The notes: a model not told the origin generated them from the sequence alone. A stretch of 64,000 bases of DNA from Caulobacter henricii (GCF_001414055.1 NZ_CP013002.1:3720001-3784000); one strand, 5' to 3'; positions 8,422 to 16,630 are shown, counted from the stretch's first letter. Translations and numbers: made by a program.

Positions 8422-10032
8422 CTAGTCCAGCAGGCGCTCCAGGGTTTTGAGTTCATCGGCCTCGCCGGCCGGCTTGTCCCAGCGGATGCGATGGATGCGC
8501 GGAAAGCGCATGGCGACGCCGGACTTGTGGCGGGTCGAGCGTTGCAGGCCCTCGAACGCCACCTCGAACACTAGGCCAAAGCCTGCTTCGGCCCGCACCG
8601 ACCGCACCGGTCCGAACCGCTCAACCGTGTTGTCGCGCACGAATTTGTCGATCCGTTGCAGCTCTTCATCGGTGAAGCCGAAATAGGCCTTGCCCACCGG
8701 GGTCAGGGACCGCCCGCCCTGTTCGTCCTCGCGCCAGACCCCGAAGGTGTAGTCGGAATAGAAGCTGGAGCGCCGGCCGTGGCCGCGCTGGGCATACATC
8801 AGGACCGCGTCGATCAGCTGCGGATCGCGCTTCCACTTGAACCACGGCCCCTTCGGGCGTCCGGGTTCGTAGACACTGTCGCGACGCTTCAGCATCAGCC
8901 CCTCGGCCAGCCGGGCATCGCCCTCCGGCGGCTCGCCCCGCAGGATCGTCAGCCCGGCCCAGGTCTCGAACGGCTGCAGCGGCGACAGGTCGATGCGCGG
9001 GCTGGCGATCGCCGCCACAAAGGCTTCCAGCCGCTTCCGGCGCGCGACGAACGGCAGGGCTCGCAGATCGGTCTCGCCGTCCAGCAGCAGGTCATAGGCG
9101 CGAATGGCGGCCGGGAAGGCGTCCAGCAGCCTGGCATTGACCGTCTTGCGGTTCAGCCTCTGCTGCAGGTCGCCGAACGGGGCCAGGGCCCCGTCGCGGA
9201 TCACCAGCAGCTCCCCGTCCAGGGCACCCTCGAAGTTCAGGGCCGCCAGCACGTCGGGAAAGCTCGCCGAGATGTCGTCACCGGTGCGGGTATAGAGCCG
9301 CCGCTCGCCCCGCTCCGAAACCGCCTGGACCCGGATACCGTCCCATTTCCACTCGGCCACATAGTCAGCCGGGTCGAGCCTCGCGAAATCCACCGCCTCG
9401 TCGATCGCCTGGGCCAGCATCACCGGCCGAAACCGTCCCGGCGCATCGGGCGAGGGCCGCGCCGCCCGTCCCTCCAGCCAGGCCAGCAGGTCGCCATAGG
9501 GCGGCTGCAGCCCATGCCAGACCTCCTCGATCTCGCCGATCCCGACCCCGCCCAGATTGGCGCAGGCCTGTTTGGCCAGCCGCGCCGACACTCCCACTCG
9601 CAGGCCGCCGGTCACCAGTTTCAGCAAGGCCCAGCGGCCATCGGCATCGAGGGCGTCGAGCCAGGCCTCGATCCGGCCCGCGACCTCGCTGCGGGAAGCT
9701 GATTTCAGGGTCTCGACCACCTCAGCGAGTCCCGGCTCGTGATTGGCCCCGGGCCGTGACGGCCAGACCAGGGCCACGGTCTCGGCCAGGTCGCCGACAA
9801 AGTCGTAGGACCAACCGAACAGCTGTGGATCCATCCGCGCCTCGACGGCCTTGCGGATCACGGCGGGCTTGGCGGCCGAGAACGACAGGGCCCCGGTCAG
9901 GGCCGCCAGGGCATAGCCCCGGTCGGGATCCGGCTGGGTGCGGAGGAAGTCCTCGATCAGGGAGAGCTTGGCGTTGCGCGCACTGGTCAGGGACAGGCGG
10001 TCGAGCAGGTGGGCAAAGGCGCGCATCGACAT
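8422..10032 (-). CDS. ATP-dependent DNA ligase (bacterial repair-cassette type)
   Basis: A 536-residue ATP-dependent DNA ligase. Residues 1-200 form the helical DNA-binding domain; the nucleotidyl-transfer lysine is in AEWKWDGIRVQ (Lys near 229), followed by SRTGDD-like YTRTGDDIS, EGLMLKRRDSVYEPG and PWFKWKRDPQ, which are motifs III to V. The OB-fold end contains VFEVAFEGLQRSTRHKSG and the FPRIHRIRWDKP signature. This ligase type is usually linked with an MBL-fold exonuclease, an Lhr-like helicase and the phosphoesterase PdeM; the exonuclease is 1.4 kb away, the other two are not in the window. The gene lies 28 bases after a membrane-protein gene and is probably co-transcribed with it. Confidence 0.92.
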   Translation of the reverse strand: MSMRAFAHLLDRLSLTSARNAKLSLIEDFLRTQPDPDRGYALAALTGALSFSAAKPAVIRKAVEARMDPQLFGWSYDFVGDLAETVALVWPSRPGANHEPGLAEVVETLKSASRSEVAGRIEAWLDALDADGRWALLKLVTGGLRVGVSARLAKQACANLGGVGIGEIEEVWHGLQPPYGDLLAWLEGRAARPSPDAPGRFRPVMLAQAIDEAVDFARLDPADYVAEWKWDGIRVQAVSERGERRLYTRTGDDISASFPDVLAALNFEGALDGELLVIRDGALAPFGDLQQRLNRKTVNARLLDAFPAAIRAYDLLLDGETDLRALPFVARRKRLEAFVAAIASPRIDLSPLQPFETWAGLTILRGEPPEGDARLAEGLMLKRRDSVYEPGRPKGPWFKWKRDPQLIDAVLMYAQRGHGRRSSFYSDYTFGVWREDEQGGRSLTPVGKAYFGFTDEELQRIDKFVRDNTVERFGPVRSVRAEAGFGLVFEVAFEGLQRSTRHKSGVAMRFPRIHRIRWDKPAGEADELKTLERLLD

Positions 10033-10060
10033 CGCAGGTCTTGCCCCGGAGTGGTTGAGG

Positions 10061-10783
10061 TCAGGCGGTGCCGGCTTCGTCCAGCTGGCCCAGGATCATG
10101 ATCTTCTGCCAGATCTTGCGGCCGAGGTCCGAGGTCAAGGTCTCGATGTCGTTGACCGCGGCGACAATGACCGGGTCGTCGCTCTCGCCCGCATAGAGGG
10201 CCGCCAGCTTGGCGGTCAGGGCCAGCATCTCGGCGCAATAGTCGAGGTAACGGGCCAGCTGGAAGCGGTTCATCTCGCGCACCGGCGAGGAGGCCGTCCG
10301 GGGCCCCAGCACGATGGTCGGGTCCTTGGTCAGCTGATGCATGTCGATGACGTGGGCGAAGGAGCGCAGTTCGTGCAGGGCCTTCTGGACCCGCCCCCGC
10401 TTCCAGCGCGCCTCAAGGGACAGCAGGAACCAGGCCGCCGCTCCCGACAGCAGGACAAGGTTGATGGCCGATTCCAGGCCCGAGGCCAGGGTAAGGGCCT
10501 CGGCCCGGCCCAGGCTGCCGGCCCAGTCCAGGCGAGTGATCTGACCCACTTCCAGGGTGATGGCCGCCAGGACCACCACCAGCACCAGAAAGCGCAGGCC
10601 GAGATAGGGCCGCGACAGGCGCCGGGCCCGGCGGGCGGTGGTCCGCGCCGTCGCGGTCAGCTGGCTGCAGACCTCAGCCAGGCCGGAATTGGGAAACCGC
10701 TCTCCGACCCGGACACGCAGGTGGTTGAGGGTATCGACGACCTTGGCCGCATCCAGTTTCCGCGCGTCGTCAATCCTGGCCAT
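10061..10783 (-). CDS. Conserved membrane protein of unknown function
   Basis: A 240-residue protein that I do not recognise. A basic N-terminal half (residues 40-60, ARTTARRARRLSRPY) leads into two hydrophobic segments near residues 62-80 (LGLRFLVLVVVLAAITLEV) and 102-122 (GLESAINLVLLSGAAAWFLL). The C-terminal half, about 115 residues, is soluble and predicted helical, with EMNRFQLARYLDYCAEML as its most distinctive stretch. It is upstream of and in the same direction as the DNA ligase with a 28-base gap, so it sits between the ligase and its usual exonuclease partner. Nothing in it suggests a nuclease or polymerase. Confidence 0.75.
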   Translation of the reverse strand: MARIDDARKLDAAKVVDTLNHLRVRVGERFPNSGLAEVCSQLTATARTTARRARRLSRPYLGLRFLVLVVVLAAITLEVGQITRLDWAGSLGRAEALTLASGLESAINLVLLSGAAAWFLLSLEARWKRGRVQKALHELRSFAHVIDMHQLTKDPTIVLGPRTASSPVREMNRFQLARYLDYCAEMLALTAKLAALYAGESDDPVIVAAVNDIETLTSDLGRKIWQKIMILGQLDEAGTA

Positions 10784-10876
10784 CAGCGTCCCCCGTCCGG
10801 ACCGGACGCTAGCATGGCCGCAAGGCTTGCCGTCAATTCAAACACATGTTTGAACTACCTGTCCCGGAGCGCGATC

Positions 10877-11299
10877 ATGACCTTCCAGCCGCCTGAGCCC
10901 TTCACCCTGCATCCGCGCCGCAGCCCCCTGACCACCCCCTGGGAGCCGATCTATGCCGACATCCGCGACGATCGCTGGGTGCTGGGGATCGAGATCCGCG
11001 AGCCCCACACCAATTCCCGCGGCGGTCTGCACGGCGGCCTGATCGCCGCCCTGGCCGACAATGCCATGGGCCTGTCCTGCGGGGTGGTGCTGGCGGCGCT
11101 GCAGATCCCGTCCCGTGGCCTGGTCACGGTCTCCCTGAGCCTCGACTATCTGGGGGCGGCAAACCTTGGCCAATGGCTGACCTTCGACACCGACTTCATC
11201 AAGCCGGGCAAGAGCCTCTGTTTCGCCGGGGCCACGGTCCGCGCCGACGACAAGCCCGTGGCCCGGGCCCACGCGACCTTCAAGGTGGCGGGGGTCTAG
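10877..11299 (+). CDS. PaaI-type hotdog thioesterase (140 aa)
   Basis: A 140-residue single hotdog-fold protein. NSRGGLHGGLIAALADNAMG carries the helix motif with the conserved Asp and the HGG loop of PaaI-type acyl-CoA thioesterases, and VTVSLSLDYLGAANLGQ is the following strand. It would hydrolyse a CoA thioester in the cytoplasm; substrate unknown. The start at 10877 is preceded by GGAGCG. It is one of three PaaI-like genes within 2.6 kb (with 12530-13039 and 13036-13455) but is separated from the others by the exonuclease on the opposite strand. Confidence 0.82.
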   Translation: MTFQPPEPFTLHPRRSPLTTPWEPIYADIRDDRWVLGIEIREPHTNSRGGLHGGLIAALADNAMGLSCGVVLAALQIPSRGLVTVSLSLDYLGAANLGQWLTFDTDFIKPGKSLCFAGATVRADDKPVARAHATFKVAGV

Positions 11300-11331
11300 C
11301 GGGGGCGGGTTGCCACCGGCCAGCGCCGCAG

Positions 11332-11450
11332 GCCCCCTCCTGACCGCTGTCGCGGTCGTCCTCCCCCTTGTCAGGGGGAAGATGAAACGTGCCGACCCCC
11401 ATCTTCCCCCTCCGGGGGAGGACGACCTGCGAAGCCGGTCAGGAGGGGGC
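11332..11450. repeat. Intergenic palindromic repeat element, copy 1
   Basis: A 119-base element bounded by a perfect 15-base inverted repeat: GCCCCCTCCTGACCG at 11332-11346 and CGGTCAGGAGGGGGC at 11436-11450. Inside are two smaller C-run/G-run hairpins (CCCCC..GGGGG) around GAAGATGA. A related copy with the same inner blocks lies at 27166-27282. It fills the gap between a thioesterase and the convergent exonuclease gene and could act as a bidirectional mRNA 3'-end structure. The two copies point to a dispersed, non-coding repeat family. Confidence 0.8.
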
Positions 11451-11476
11451 GAGTGGTCGTAAAGACCACCAAACGC

Positions 11477-12523
11477 CTACTCCCCCGCCTCCTCGTCATA
11501 GCCCACCAGCCGCAGGGCCCGGGCCGGGAGGCCCTCGAGCTCGCACCAGCGCAGCAGGGCCTCTTCGCGGCCGTGGGTGATCCAGACCTCGCCCGGACGG
11601 AGTTCCGACAGGGTTTCGGTCAGCTCGTCCCAGTCGGCATGGTCGGACAGGATCAGCGGCAGCTCGACGCCGCGCTGGCGGGCCCGGGCCCGCACCCGCA
11701 TCCAGCCCGAGGCAAAACAGTCCACCGGATCGGCAAAGCGTCGCGACCAGCGGTCGGCCAGGGCTGAGGGCGGAGCGATGACGATCTGGCCGGCAAAGGC
11801 CGCCTTCGACTGGTCGGTGGTGGCGGGAAGCAGTGGCCCCAGATCAATGCCGTGATCCTCGTAGAGGGCATTGAGCCGTTCCAGCGCGCCATGCACATAG
11901 ATCGGCTGATCCCAGCCGCCCTCGCGCAACAGCCGGATCAGCCGCTGGGCCTTGCCCAGGGCATAGGCCCCGACCAGATGGATGCGCTCGGGAAACTGAC
12001 CGACACTGGCCAGCAGCCGGGCGATCTCGCCGGCATCGTCGGGATGGCGAAAGACCGGCAGGCCGAAGGTGGCCTCGGTAATGAACACGTCGCAGGGGAC
12101 GGGCTCGAACCGCGCGCAGGTCGGGTCGCGGCGACGCTTGTAGTCGCCCGAGACCACCATGGTCAGGCCCTTCCAGCGGACCACCGCCTGGGCCGAACCC
12201 AGGACATGGCCGGCCGGGACCAGGGACACCGAAACGCCGTTGTGGCTAAAGCTGCCGCCATAGGGGATGGCCTCGCGGCGACCGGCGAAGGCCTCGCCAT
12301 AACGCACCGCCATGATCGCCAGGGTCTCGGGCGTGGCCGCCACCACGCCGTGGCCCGCCCGGGCATGGTCGGCATGGCCATGGGTGATCACCGCCCGGTC
12401 CACGGGGCGGACCGGATCGATATAGAAGTCCCCCGGCGGGCAATAGAGGCCGTCCGGTCGGGGACAGAGAAGGTCTTCAGGTCTGATCACGGTGGATATG
12501 ACAATGCGCGGGCTGCTAATCAT
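11477..12523 (-). CDS. Ligase-associated DNA exonuclease (MBL / beta-CASP fold)
   Basis: A 348-residue metallo-beta-lactamase fold nuclease. The zinc motif ITHGHADHARAGH is near residue 45, a second ligand is in PAGHVLGSAQ, then VVSGDYKRRRDPTC, and LSDHADWDELTE and WITHGRE give the beta-CASP histidines. The N-terminus PRPDGLYCPPGDFYIDP is characteristic of the exonuclease that accompanies ATP-dependent DNA ligase in a bacterial repair cassette. It processes 3' ends for repair (family knowledge). It is separated from the ligase gene here by a membrane-protein gene, a thioesterase and a repeat. The start codon at 12521-12523 is only six bases from the start of the divergent thioesterase, so a slightly internal start (for example a GTG near the conserved RPEDLL) is possible. 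Confidence 0.9.
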   Translation of the reverse strand: MISSPRIVISTVIRPEDLLCPRPDGLYCPPGDFYIDPVRPVDRAVITHGHADHARAGHGVVAATPETLAIMAVRYGEAFAGRREAIPYGGSFSHNGVSVSLVPAGHVLGSAQAVVRWKGLTMVVSGDYKRRRDPTCARFEPVPCDVFITEATFGLPVFRHPDDAGEIARLLASVGQFPERIHLVGAYALGKAQRLIRLLREGGWDQPIYVHGALERLNALYEDHGIDLGPLLPATTDQSKAAFAGQIVIAPPSALADRWSRRFADPVDCFASGWMRVRARARQRGVELPLILSDHADWDELTETLSELRPGEVWITHGREEALLRWCELEGLPARALRLVGYDEEAGE

Positions 12524-12529
12524 AGCCGC

Positions 12530-13039
12530 ATGAGCGAAGACAACGAACAAACCCGGATGATCGCCACGGCGATGAACGAGGGCAGCCCGCAGGCGCGAGC
12601 CCTGGGCTTTACCACATTGAAGATCGGCGACGCGGTGGCGATCCTGAAAGTGCCCTATCGCCCCGAAATCGTCGGCGACCCCGAGACCGGCGTCATCGCC
12701 GGCGGAGTGATGACCACCCTGCTGGACCATGCCAGCGGCCAGGCCGTGCATGCGGCCCTGGAGACCTGGACCTCGATCGCCACCCTCGACCTGCGCATCG
12801 ACTATATGCGCCCGGCCGAACCGGGTCGTGACGTGATGGCCCGGGCCCACTGCTACAAGGTGACCCGCTCGGTCGCCTTCGTCCGCGCCGTCGCCTATGA
12901 AGACGACCCCGAGGATCCGGTGGCCACCGCCCAGGCGACCTTCATGCTCGATAGCAGCGCCGGCAAGAAGACCGGGGCCAATCTGAAGCCTTCCCGTTCG
13001 CGCCCGCCTGCCGCCAAGCCGAAGGGAGATGCCGCATGA
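12530..13039 (+). CDS. PaaI-type hotdog thioesterase (169 aa)
   Basis: A 169-residue protein of the PaaI/ acyl-CoA thioesterase hotdog family. GVIAGGVMTTLLDHASGQAV is the conserved helix with the catalytic-type Asp, followed by SIATLDLRIDYMRPAEPG and RSVAFVRAVAYE. The C-terminal 35 residues (from about 135) are Lys/Pro-rich and outside the fold. Its stop overlaps the next thioesterase start (ATGA), so these two paralogues are translationally coupled and may form a heteromer. The start is six bases from the divergent exonuclease start, leaving no room for two conventional leaders; a leaderless or overlapping promoter arrangement is implied. Confidence 0.85.
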   Translation: MSEDNEQTRMIATAMNEGSPQARALGFTTLKIGDAVAILKVPYRPEIVGDPETGVIAGGVMTTLLDHASGQAVHAALETWTSIATLDLRIDYMRPAEPGRDVMARAHCYKVTRSVAFVRAVAYEDDPEDPVATAQATFMLDSSAGKKTGANLKPSRSRPPAAKPKGDAA

Positions 13040-13455
13040 CCGATGCCGACAACCGTCTGGTCGCCGTCCTCGGCTCCATACCCTACGCCAAGTTCCTGGG
13101 CATCACCGCCGAACTGGCCGGCGACGAGATGACCGCCATCCTGCCGTTCGCCGACCACATCGTCGGCAATCCGATGCTGCCGGCCATCCATGGCGGGGTG
13201 CTGGGGGCCTTCATGGAGATGACGGCCCTGGCCCAGCTGTCCGTGGCCGCGCCCCTGAAGCGCCAGCCGCGCACGGTGGATGTCTCGATCGAATATCTGC
13301 GCTCGGGCCGGCCGGTGACCACCTATGCCCGGGCGACGATCAAGAAGCTGGGTCGCCGGGTCGCCAATGTCCATGTCGAGGCCTGGCAGGAAACCCGCGC
13401 CGCGCCGATCGCCACCCTGCGCGGCATTTTCCTCGTCGCACCCTCGGAAGAGTGA
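13036..13455 (+). CDS. PaaI-type hotdog thioesterase (139 aa), coupled to its paralogue
   Basis: A 139-residue single hotdog protein. [18 protein letters not shown] is the conserved HGG-plus-helix motif, with Glu where many PaaI enzymes have Asp, followed by [15 protein letters not shown] and the strand [12 protein letters not shown]. The ATG overlaps the stop of the previous thioesterase. Two adjacent, overlapping and divergent copies suggest a heterodimeric thioesterase or different substrates; neither can be determined here. The DUF2256 gene follows after 10 bases, so the transcript likely holds at least three genes. Confidence 0.85.
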   Translation: MTDADNRLVAVLGSIPYAKFLGITAELAGDEMTAILPFADHIVGNPMLPAIHGGVLGAFMEMTALAQLSVAAPLKRQPRTVDVSIEYLRSGRPVTTYARATIKKLGRRVANVHVEAWQETRAAPIATLRGIFLVAPSEE

Positions 13456-13465
13456 GACCCGCGCC

Positions 13466-13654
13466 ATGGCCCGGGGCAAGGCGTCGCGTGCCGGACGGGA
13501 CGGGGGCAAGGCCGTTCGCAAGGGCGACCTGCCCTCGAAACCCTGTCTGGCCTGCGGACGCCCCTTCACCTGGCGCAAGAAGTGGGAGTCGGTCTGGGAA
13601 GAAGTGAAATTTTGCTCTGACCGGTGCCGATCACATAAAATTACACCGCTGTAA
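13466..13654 (+). CDS. DUF2256 zinc-ribbon-like small protein
   Basis: A 62-residue basic protein. The core [20 protein letters not shown] followed by [12 protein letters not shown] is the DUF2256 signature: two CxxC-type pairs (CLAC and CSDRC) that probably bind one zinc. Function of the family is unknown. The N-terminal 25 residues are rich in Lys, Arg and Gly and may contact nucleic acid. It follows the thioesterase pair by 10 bases and is likely in the same transcript. Confidence 0.85.
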   Translation: MARGKASRAGRDGGKAVRKGDLPSKPCLACGRPFTWRKKWESVWEEVKFCSDRCRSHKITPL

Positions 13655-13787
13655 TGCGAATTGATGGCTGGAAGTTTCTTAAAAAGCCTTCATGACGCAA
13701 AGGTAACGGGTGTTTACCATCAGCCTCGCCTATATCCCTTTTCACCGGACGCGAACAACCGCGCCGGACCACAAAGGGATCAAGACC

Positions 13788-13886
13788 ATGACCATCACCA
13801 CCAACGCTTTCTCCGGCTTCGCCACCCTGGTTCTCGCGGTTCTGCCGCTCGCCGTGATCGTCGGTTCGCTCGCCACGAGCTTCTAA
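13788..13886 (+). CDS. Putative 32-aa single-membrane-segment small protein
   Basis: A short frame of 32 codons starting ATG at 13788 with AAAGGGA about nine bases upstream, and ending TAA at 13884-13886. After a short polar start (MTITTNAFSG) the rest is a single hydrophobic segment (FATLVLAVLPLAVIVGSLA) ending in TSF. The AT-richer 130 bases before it and the good ribosome binding site favour a real gene with its own promoter. Small inner-membrane proteins of this type are common regulators, but function here is unknown. It is too short for statistical support from composition alone. Confidence 0.55.
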   Translation: MTITTNAFSGFATLVLAVLPLAVIVGSLATSF

Positions 13887-13921
13887 GTGACCGCCGTCTA
13901 ACCCCACCGGGTTCGCTGCCC

Positions 13922-14830
13922 TCAGGCCAGACAGGCCTGCTGGGCCGCCCGGTGGAGAATGGCGTGACGCTGCGCCAGCCGATCGAGATCGGGGTCGTAG
14001 CCGCCACCGATCACCCCGGCCAGGGGGATGCGTCTGGCCAGACAACAGTCCAGAACATAGGCCTCGCGTCGCGCGAGCCCCTCATCACTCAGAGACAGAC
14101 GCCCGAGCTTGTCATCCGCGTGCGGATCGACCCCGGCATTGAAGAACACCAGATCGGGCCGCTCCCGATCCAGCAGGGCCGGTAGGATGTCCGCCAGCTT
14201 CGCCAGATAGGCCGCATCGCCGGTGCCGTCGGCCAGTTCGACATCCAGATCACTGACAGCCTTGCGGGCCGGAAAATTCTTCTCGGCATGCATCGAGAAG
14301 GTGAAGACGGCTGAATCGTCCGCAAAGATACGGGCCGTGCCGTCGCCCTGGTGAACATCGAGGTCCACCACCAGCGCCTTGCCGATGGCCCCCTCGTGCA
14401 GCAGCCGCCGGGCCGCCACCGCCACATCGTTGAAAACGCAGAACCCGGCCCCGCTGTCGGCCGCCGCGTGATGGCTGCCGCCGGCCGTATTGCAGGCCAG
14501 GCCGTGCTCCAGGGCCAGGCGGGCCGTCAGCAGGGTGCCGCCGGTCGCGGCCCGCGCCCGGGTGGCCACGGATTCGCTGTTGGGCAGGCCGATCCGTCGA
14601 ACAATGTCCGCCGGCAGGGTCAGGTCCAGCACGCCGTGCACATAGGCCTCGTCATGAACCAGCAGCAGGCTTTCGAGGTCGATCAGGTCGGGACGGTGAA
14701 ATCCTTCCGGTCCCGTCAGGGCCTCGGCGACCAGGACGGCGGCCAGACGCGAGAACTTGTCCATCGGAAAGCGATGGCCCTCCGGCATCTCGGCCCGGAA
14801 GGCGGGGTGGTGGACTATGGGCGGTGACAT
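13922..14830 (-). CDS. Histone-deacetylase-like amidohydrolase
   Basis: A 302-residue arginase/deacetylase-fold protein. GGSHHAAADSGAGFCVFND holds the catalytic histidine pair, LVVDLDVHQGDGTA the zinc-binding Asp and His, and FFNAGVDPHADDKLG the third zinc ligand, followed by VIGGGYDPD. Bacterial members remove acetyl groups from small molecules (acetylpolyamines) or proteins. Length is typical of the short bacterial class. The start at 14830 (MSPPIVHHPAF) fits the family; a longer frame exists upstream but overlaps the divergent tesB leader. It is monocistronic and divergent from tesB. Confidence 0.88.
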   Translation of the reverse strand: MSPPIVHHPAFRAEMPEGHRFPMDKFSRLAAVLVAEALTGPEGFHRPDLIDLESLLLVHDEAYVHGVLDLTLPADIVRRIGLPNSESVATRARAATGGTLLTARLALEHGLACNTAGGSHHAAADSGAGFCVFNDVAVAARRLLHEGAIGKALVVDLDVHQGDGTARIFADDSAVFTFSMHAEKNFPARKAVSDLDVELADGTGDAAYLAKLADILPALLDRERPDLVFFNAGVDPHADDKLGRLSLSDEGLARREAYVLDCCLARRIPLAGVIGGGYDPDLDRLAQRHAILHRAAQQACLA

Positions 14831-14909
14831 GGAAAAACGATGGCGATCGGGACGAGATGACGCAAGGTCGCGTCTTGCTCCTTCGGCGCAGGGGGAATAA
14901 CCCAGCGCC

Positions 14910-15764
14910 ATGCAGACGCCCGAAAACCTCGCCGACATCCTCGACCTCGAAGCCATCGAGGTGAACCTGTTCCGCGGCATCAGCCCCAATGACGGATTTC
15001 CGCGGATTTTCGGCGGGCTGGTCATCGCCCAGGCCCTGATGGCGGCCTACAGAACCGTTCCGGAACGGATCTGCCACTCCCTGCACGCCTATTTCATCCG
15101 GCCGGGCGACGTGAACGCTCCGGTCCTCTACGAGGTCGAACGGGCCCGGGACGGCGGCACCTTTACCACCCGGCGGGTGGCGGCCATCCAGCACGGCGAA
15201 CAGATCTTCAACCTCGCCTGCTCCTTCCAGACGCCGGAAGACGGTTTCGAGCACCAGGCCCCGATGCCGGCCGCGCCCGCGCCCGATGACGTCCGGACGG
15301 AGGGCGAGTTCCTGCGCAGCCTGGGCGACCAGATCCATCCCAAGATGCTGGCCTTCCTCGACAAGCCGCGCCCGATCGACATCCGCTGGGTCGATCCCCA
15401 GAACCCGGTCAGGCCCGAGAAGAAGTCCGGCACCAAGGAGGTCTGGCTGCGCGCTCGCGCGCCGATCGGCGACGATGTGAAGATGCAGCAGGCGGCCCTG
15501 GCCTATGCTTCGGACATGGCCTTCATGGAAAGCGCCCTGCGTCCGCACGGTCTGATCTGGACGACGCCGGGCCTGCAGTCGGCCAGCCTGGACCATGCCA
15601 TGTGGTTCCACCGCCCGTTCAATTTTAATGACTGGACCCTTTTTGCCCAGGACAGCCCCAGTGCCTCCCAGGGACGCGGCATGGTCCGCGGCCAGATGTT
15701 CAGCCAGGATGGAACCCTGGTCGCCTCGGTGGCCCAGGAATGCCTGATGCGGATCAAGAAGTAG
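14910..15764 (+). CDS. tesB: Acyl-CoA thioesterase II
   Basis: A 284-residue double-hotdog thioesterase. The N-terminal hotdog contains RIFGGLVIAQALMAAYRTVP and SLHAYFIRPGD; the C-terminal one has AYASDMAFMESALRPHG and SLDHAMWFHRPFNFNDWTLF, which includes the catalytic Asp region of TesB, and ends SQDGTLVASVAQECLMRIKK. It hydrolyses medium- and long-chain acyl-CoA to free acid and CoA. Length matches TesB. The last 32-36 bases of this gene are duplicated at 16627-16661, beyond an ORF6N gene (see mobile element and finding). Confidence 0.93.
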   Translation: MQTPENLADILDLEAIEVNLFRGISPNDGFPRIFGGLVIAQALMAAYRTVPERICHSLHAYFIRPGDVNAPVLYEVERARDGGTFTTRRVAAIQHGEQIFNLACSFQTPEDGFEHQAPMPAAPAPDDVRTEGEFLRSLGDQIHPKMLAFLDKPRPIDIRWVDPQNPVRPEKKSGTKEVWLRARAPIGDDVKMQQAALAYASDMAFMESALRPHGLIWTTPGLQSASLDHAMWFHRPFNFNDWTLFAQDSPSASQGRGMVRGQMFSQDGTLVASVAQECLMRIKK

Positions 15765-15765
15765 G
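15730..15765 (+). repeat. tesB 3'-tail, left copy of a direct repeat
   Basis: The final bases of tesB including its TAG stop. From 15734 to 15765 it aligns with 16631-16661 with two mismatches and one single-base gap, and the similarity extends four bases further left with one mismatch. The copies have the same orientation and bracket the ORF6N gene. Confidence 0.8.
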
Positions 15766-16630
15766 ACCTTTAACCGCCCAGCCGTTCCAGGACGCCGACG
15801 AACCGGTCGATATCTCCCCCGGTCATGGCGCGCTCGGCTTCGATCACCAACTGGAGCTTGCGCGCCAGCACACGCAATTCGATTTCGCCGGCCTCGGCCT
15901 GGGTCTTGGCGGCGGTCGCCCTGCTGGCCTCGGCTTCCGCCAGAAGCTTGGTCGCCCGGGCTGCGAGTTCCTCATTTTCCAGGCCAGCGCGCGACAGCCG
16001 ATCCTTCAGATGGGCGATGGAGCGGTCCAGCAGGTCCTGGGCCTCCTCGCGGACGGAGGTTCCCTGATGTTGGTTCACCACTGAGTCCAGCACAGCCGCC
16101 ATCGCCTGGGTCAGTCTGGGGATCAGGCCGTTTCCAACACTCGCGCCGTGGGTGACCTGCCCTGATGCATCCTGTCTTCGACGCGCACTGACGAAGACCT
16201 CGACGACCATCTTCATCGCGGCAATGGCGGAATCGGACTTGAGAACGGTCGCAGCCATGACCACACCGTGTTCCGTGAAGGCCCATGGATGCTTGCGCCG
16301 GCCGCCCCAGGAACTTGATGTCGCATTTTGCGATATCAAGTTGGCGATCTCCCCCGCCGTCAGCTGGAAGGCATAGCCCTCGAACCTTGAGGCATTGCGG
16401 CGGACTTGTTCGTTGAGGCGCCGGGTCTCGACACCGAAAAGAGCAGCGATCGCGTCGTCGAGAACGACACTTTGACCCCGGATCTGATGGATAGGGGCAA
16501 ACGCCCTGTCAGCAGCGGGGAGATCGACGGGCATGGGGCCAGAATCGCCTTGAGGGAACCTTCCAAATCACTCTCCCCTAGATTGATTTCGGGTTCAATT
16601 CTCTTGCGTCGGCCCTTCGGTACAGATGGT
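15766..16630 (-). mobile_element. Putative mini-element: ORF6N gene with its promoter inserted at the tesB 3' end
   Basis: The 0.87 kb between two copies of the tesB tail holds only one gene and about 95 bases of relatively AT-rich upstream DNA. The ORF6N stop lies five bases from the left repeat. No integrase, transposase or terminal inverted repeat is visible, so it would be non-autonomous or mobilised by recombination between gene tails. The arrangement is what insertion into a gene 3' end with regeneration of that end leaves behind. The mobile status is inferred from the repeat and from the known phage/mobile association of ORF6N domains. Confidence 0.55.
15770..16534 (-). CDS. ORF6N-domain protein with C-terminal coiled coil
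   Basis: A 254-residue protein. Residues 10-100 form an ORF6N domain: QIRGQSVVLDDAIAALFGVETRRLNEQVRRN, then RFEGYAFQLTAGE and the characteristic WAFTEHGVVMAATVLKS, a DNA-binding module of phage and mobile origin. Residues 170-225 are a Glu/Ala/Arg-rich coiled coil (LENEELAARATKLLAEAEASR) that probably mediates dimerisation. It stands alone, opposite to tesB, with an AT-richer upstream region, and is bracketed by the duplicated tesB tail. Members are often phage anti-repressor-like or stand-alone passengers of unknown function. Its target cannot be told from sequence. Confidence 0.88.
   Translation of the reverse strand: MPVDLPAADRAFAPIHQIRGQSVVLDDAIAALFGVETRRLNEQVRRNASRFEGYAFQLTAGEIANLISQNATSSSWGGRRKHPWAFTEHGVVMAATVLKSDSAIAAMKMVVEVFVSARRRQDASGQVTHGASVGNGLIPRLTQAMAAVLDSVVNQHQGTSVREEAQDLLDRSIAHLKDRLSRAGLENEELAARATKLLAEAEASRATAAKTQAEAGEIELRVLARKLQLVIEAERAMTGGDIDRFVGVLERLGG

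Noticed and set aside
11332..11450. CRISPR-like repeat
   Set aside because: A single palindromic element with no spacers; it matches one other dispersed copy instead.
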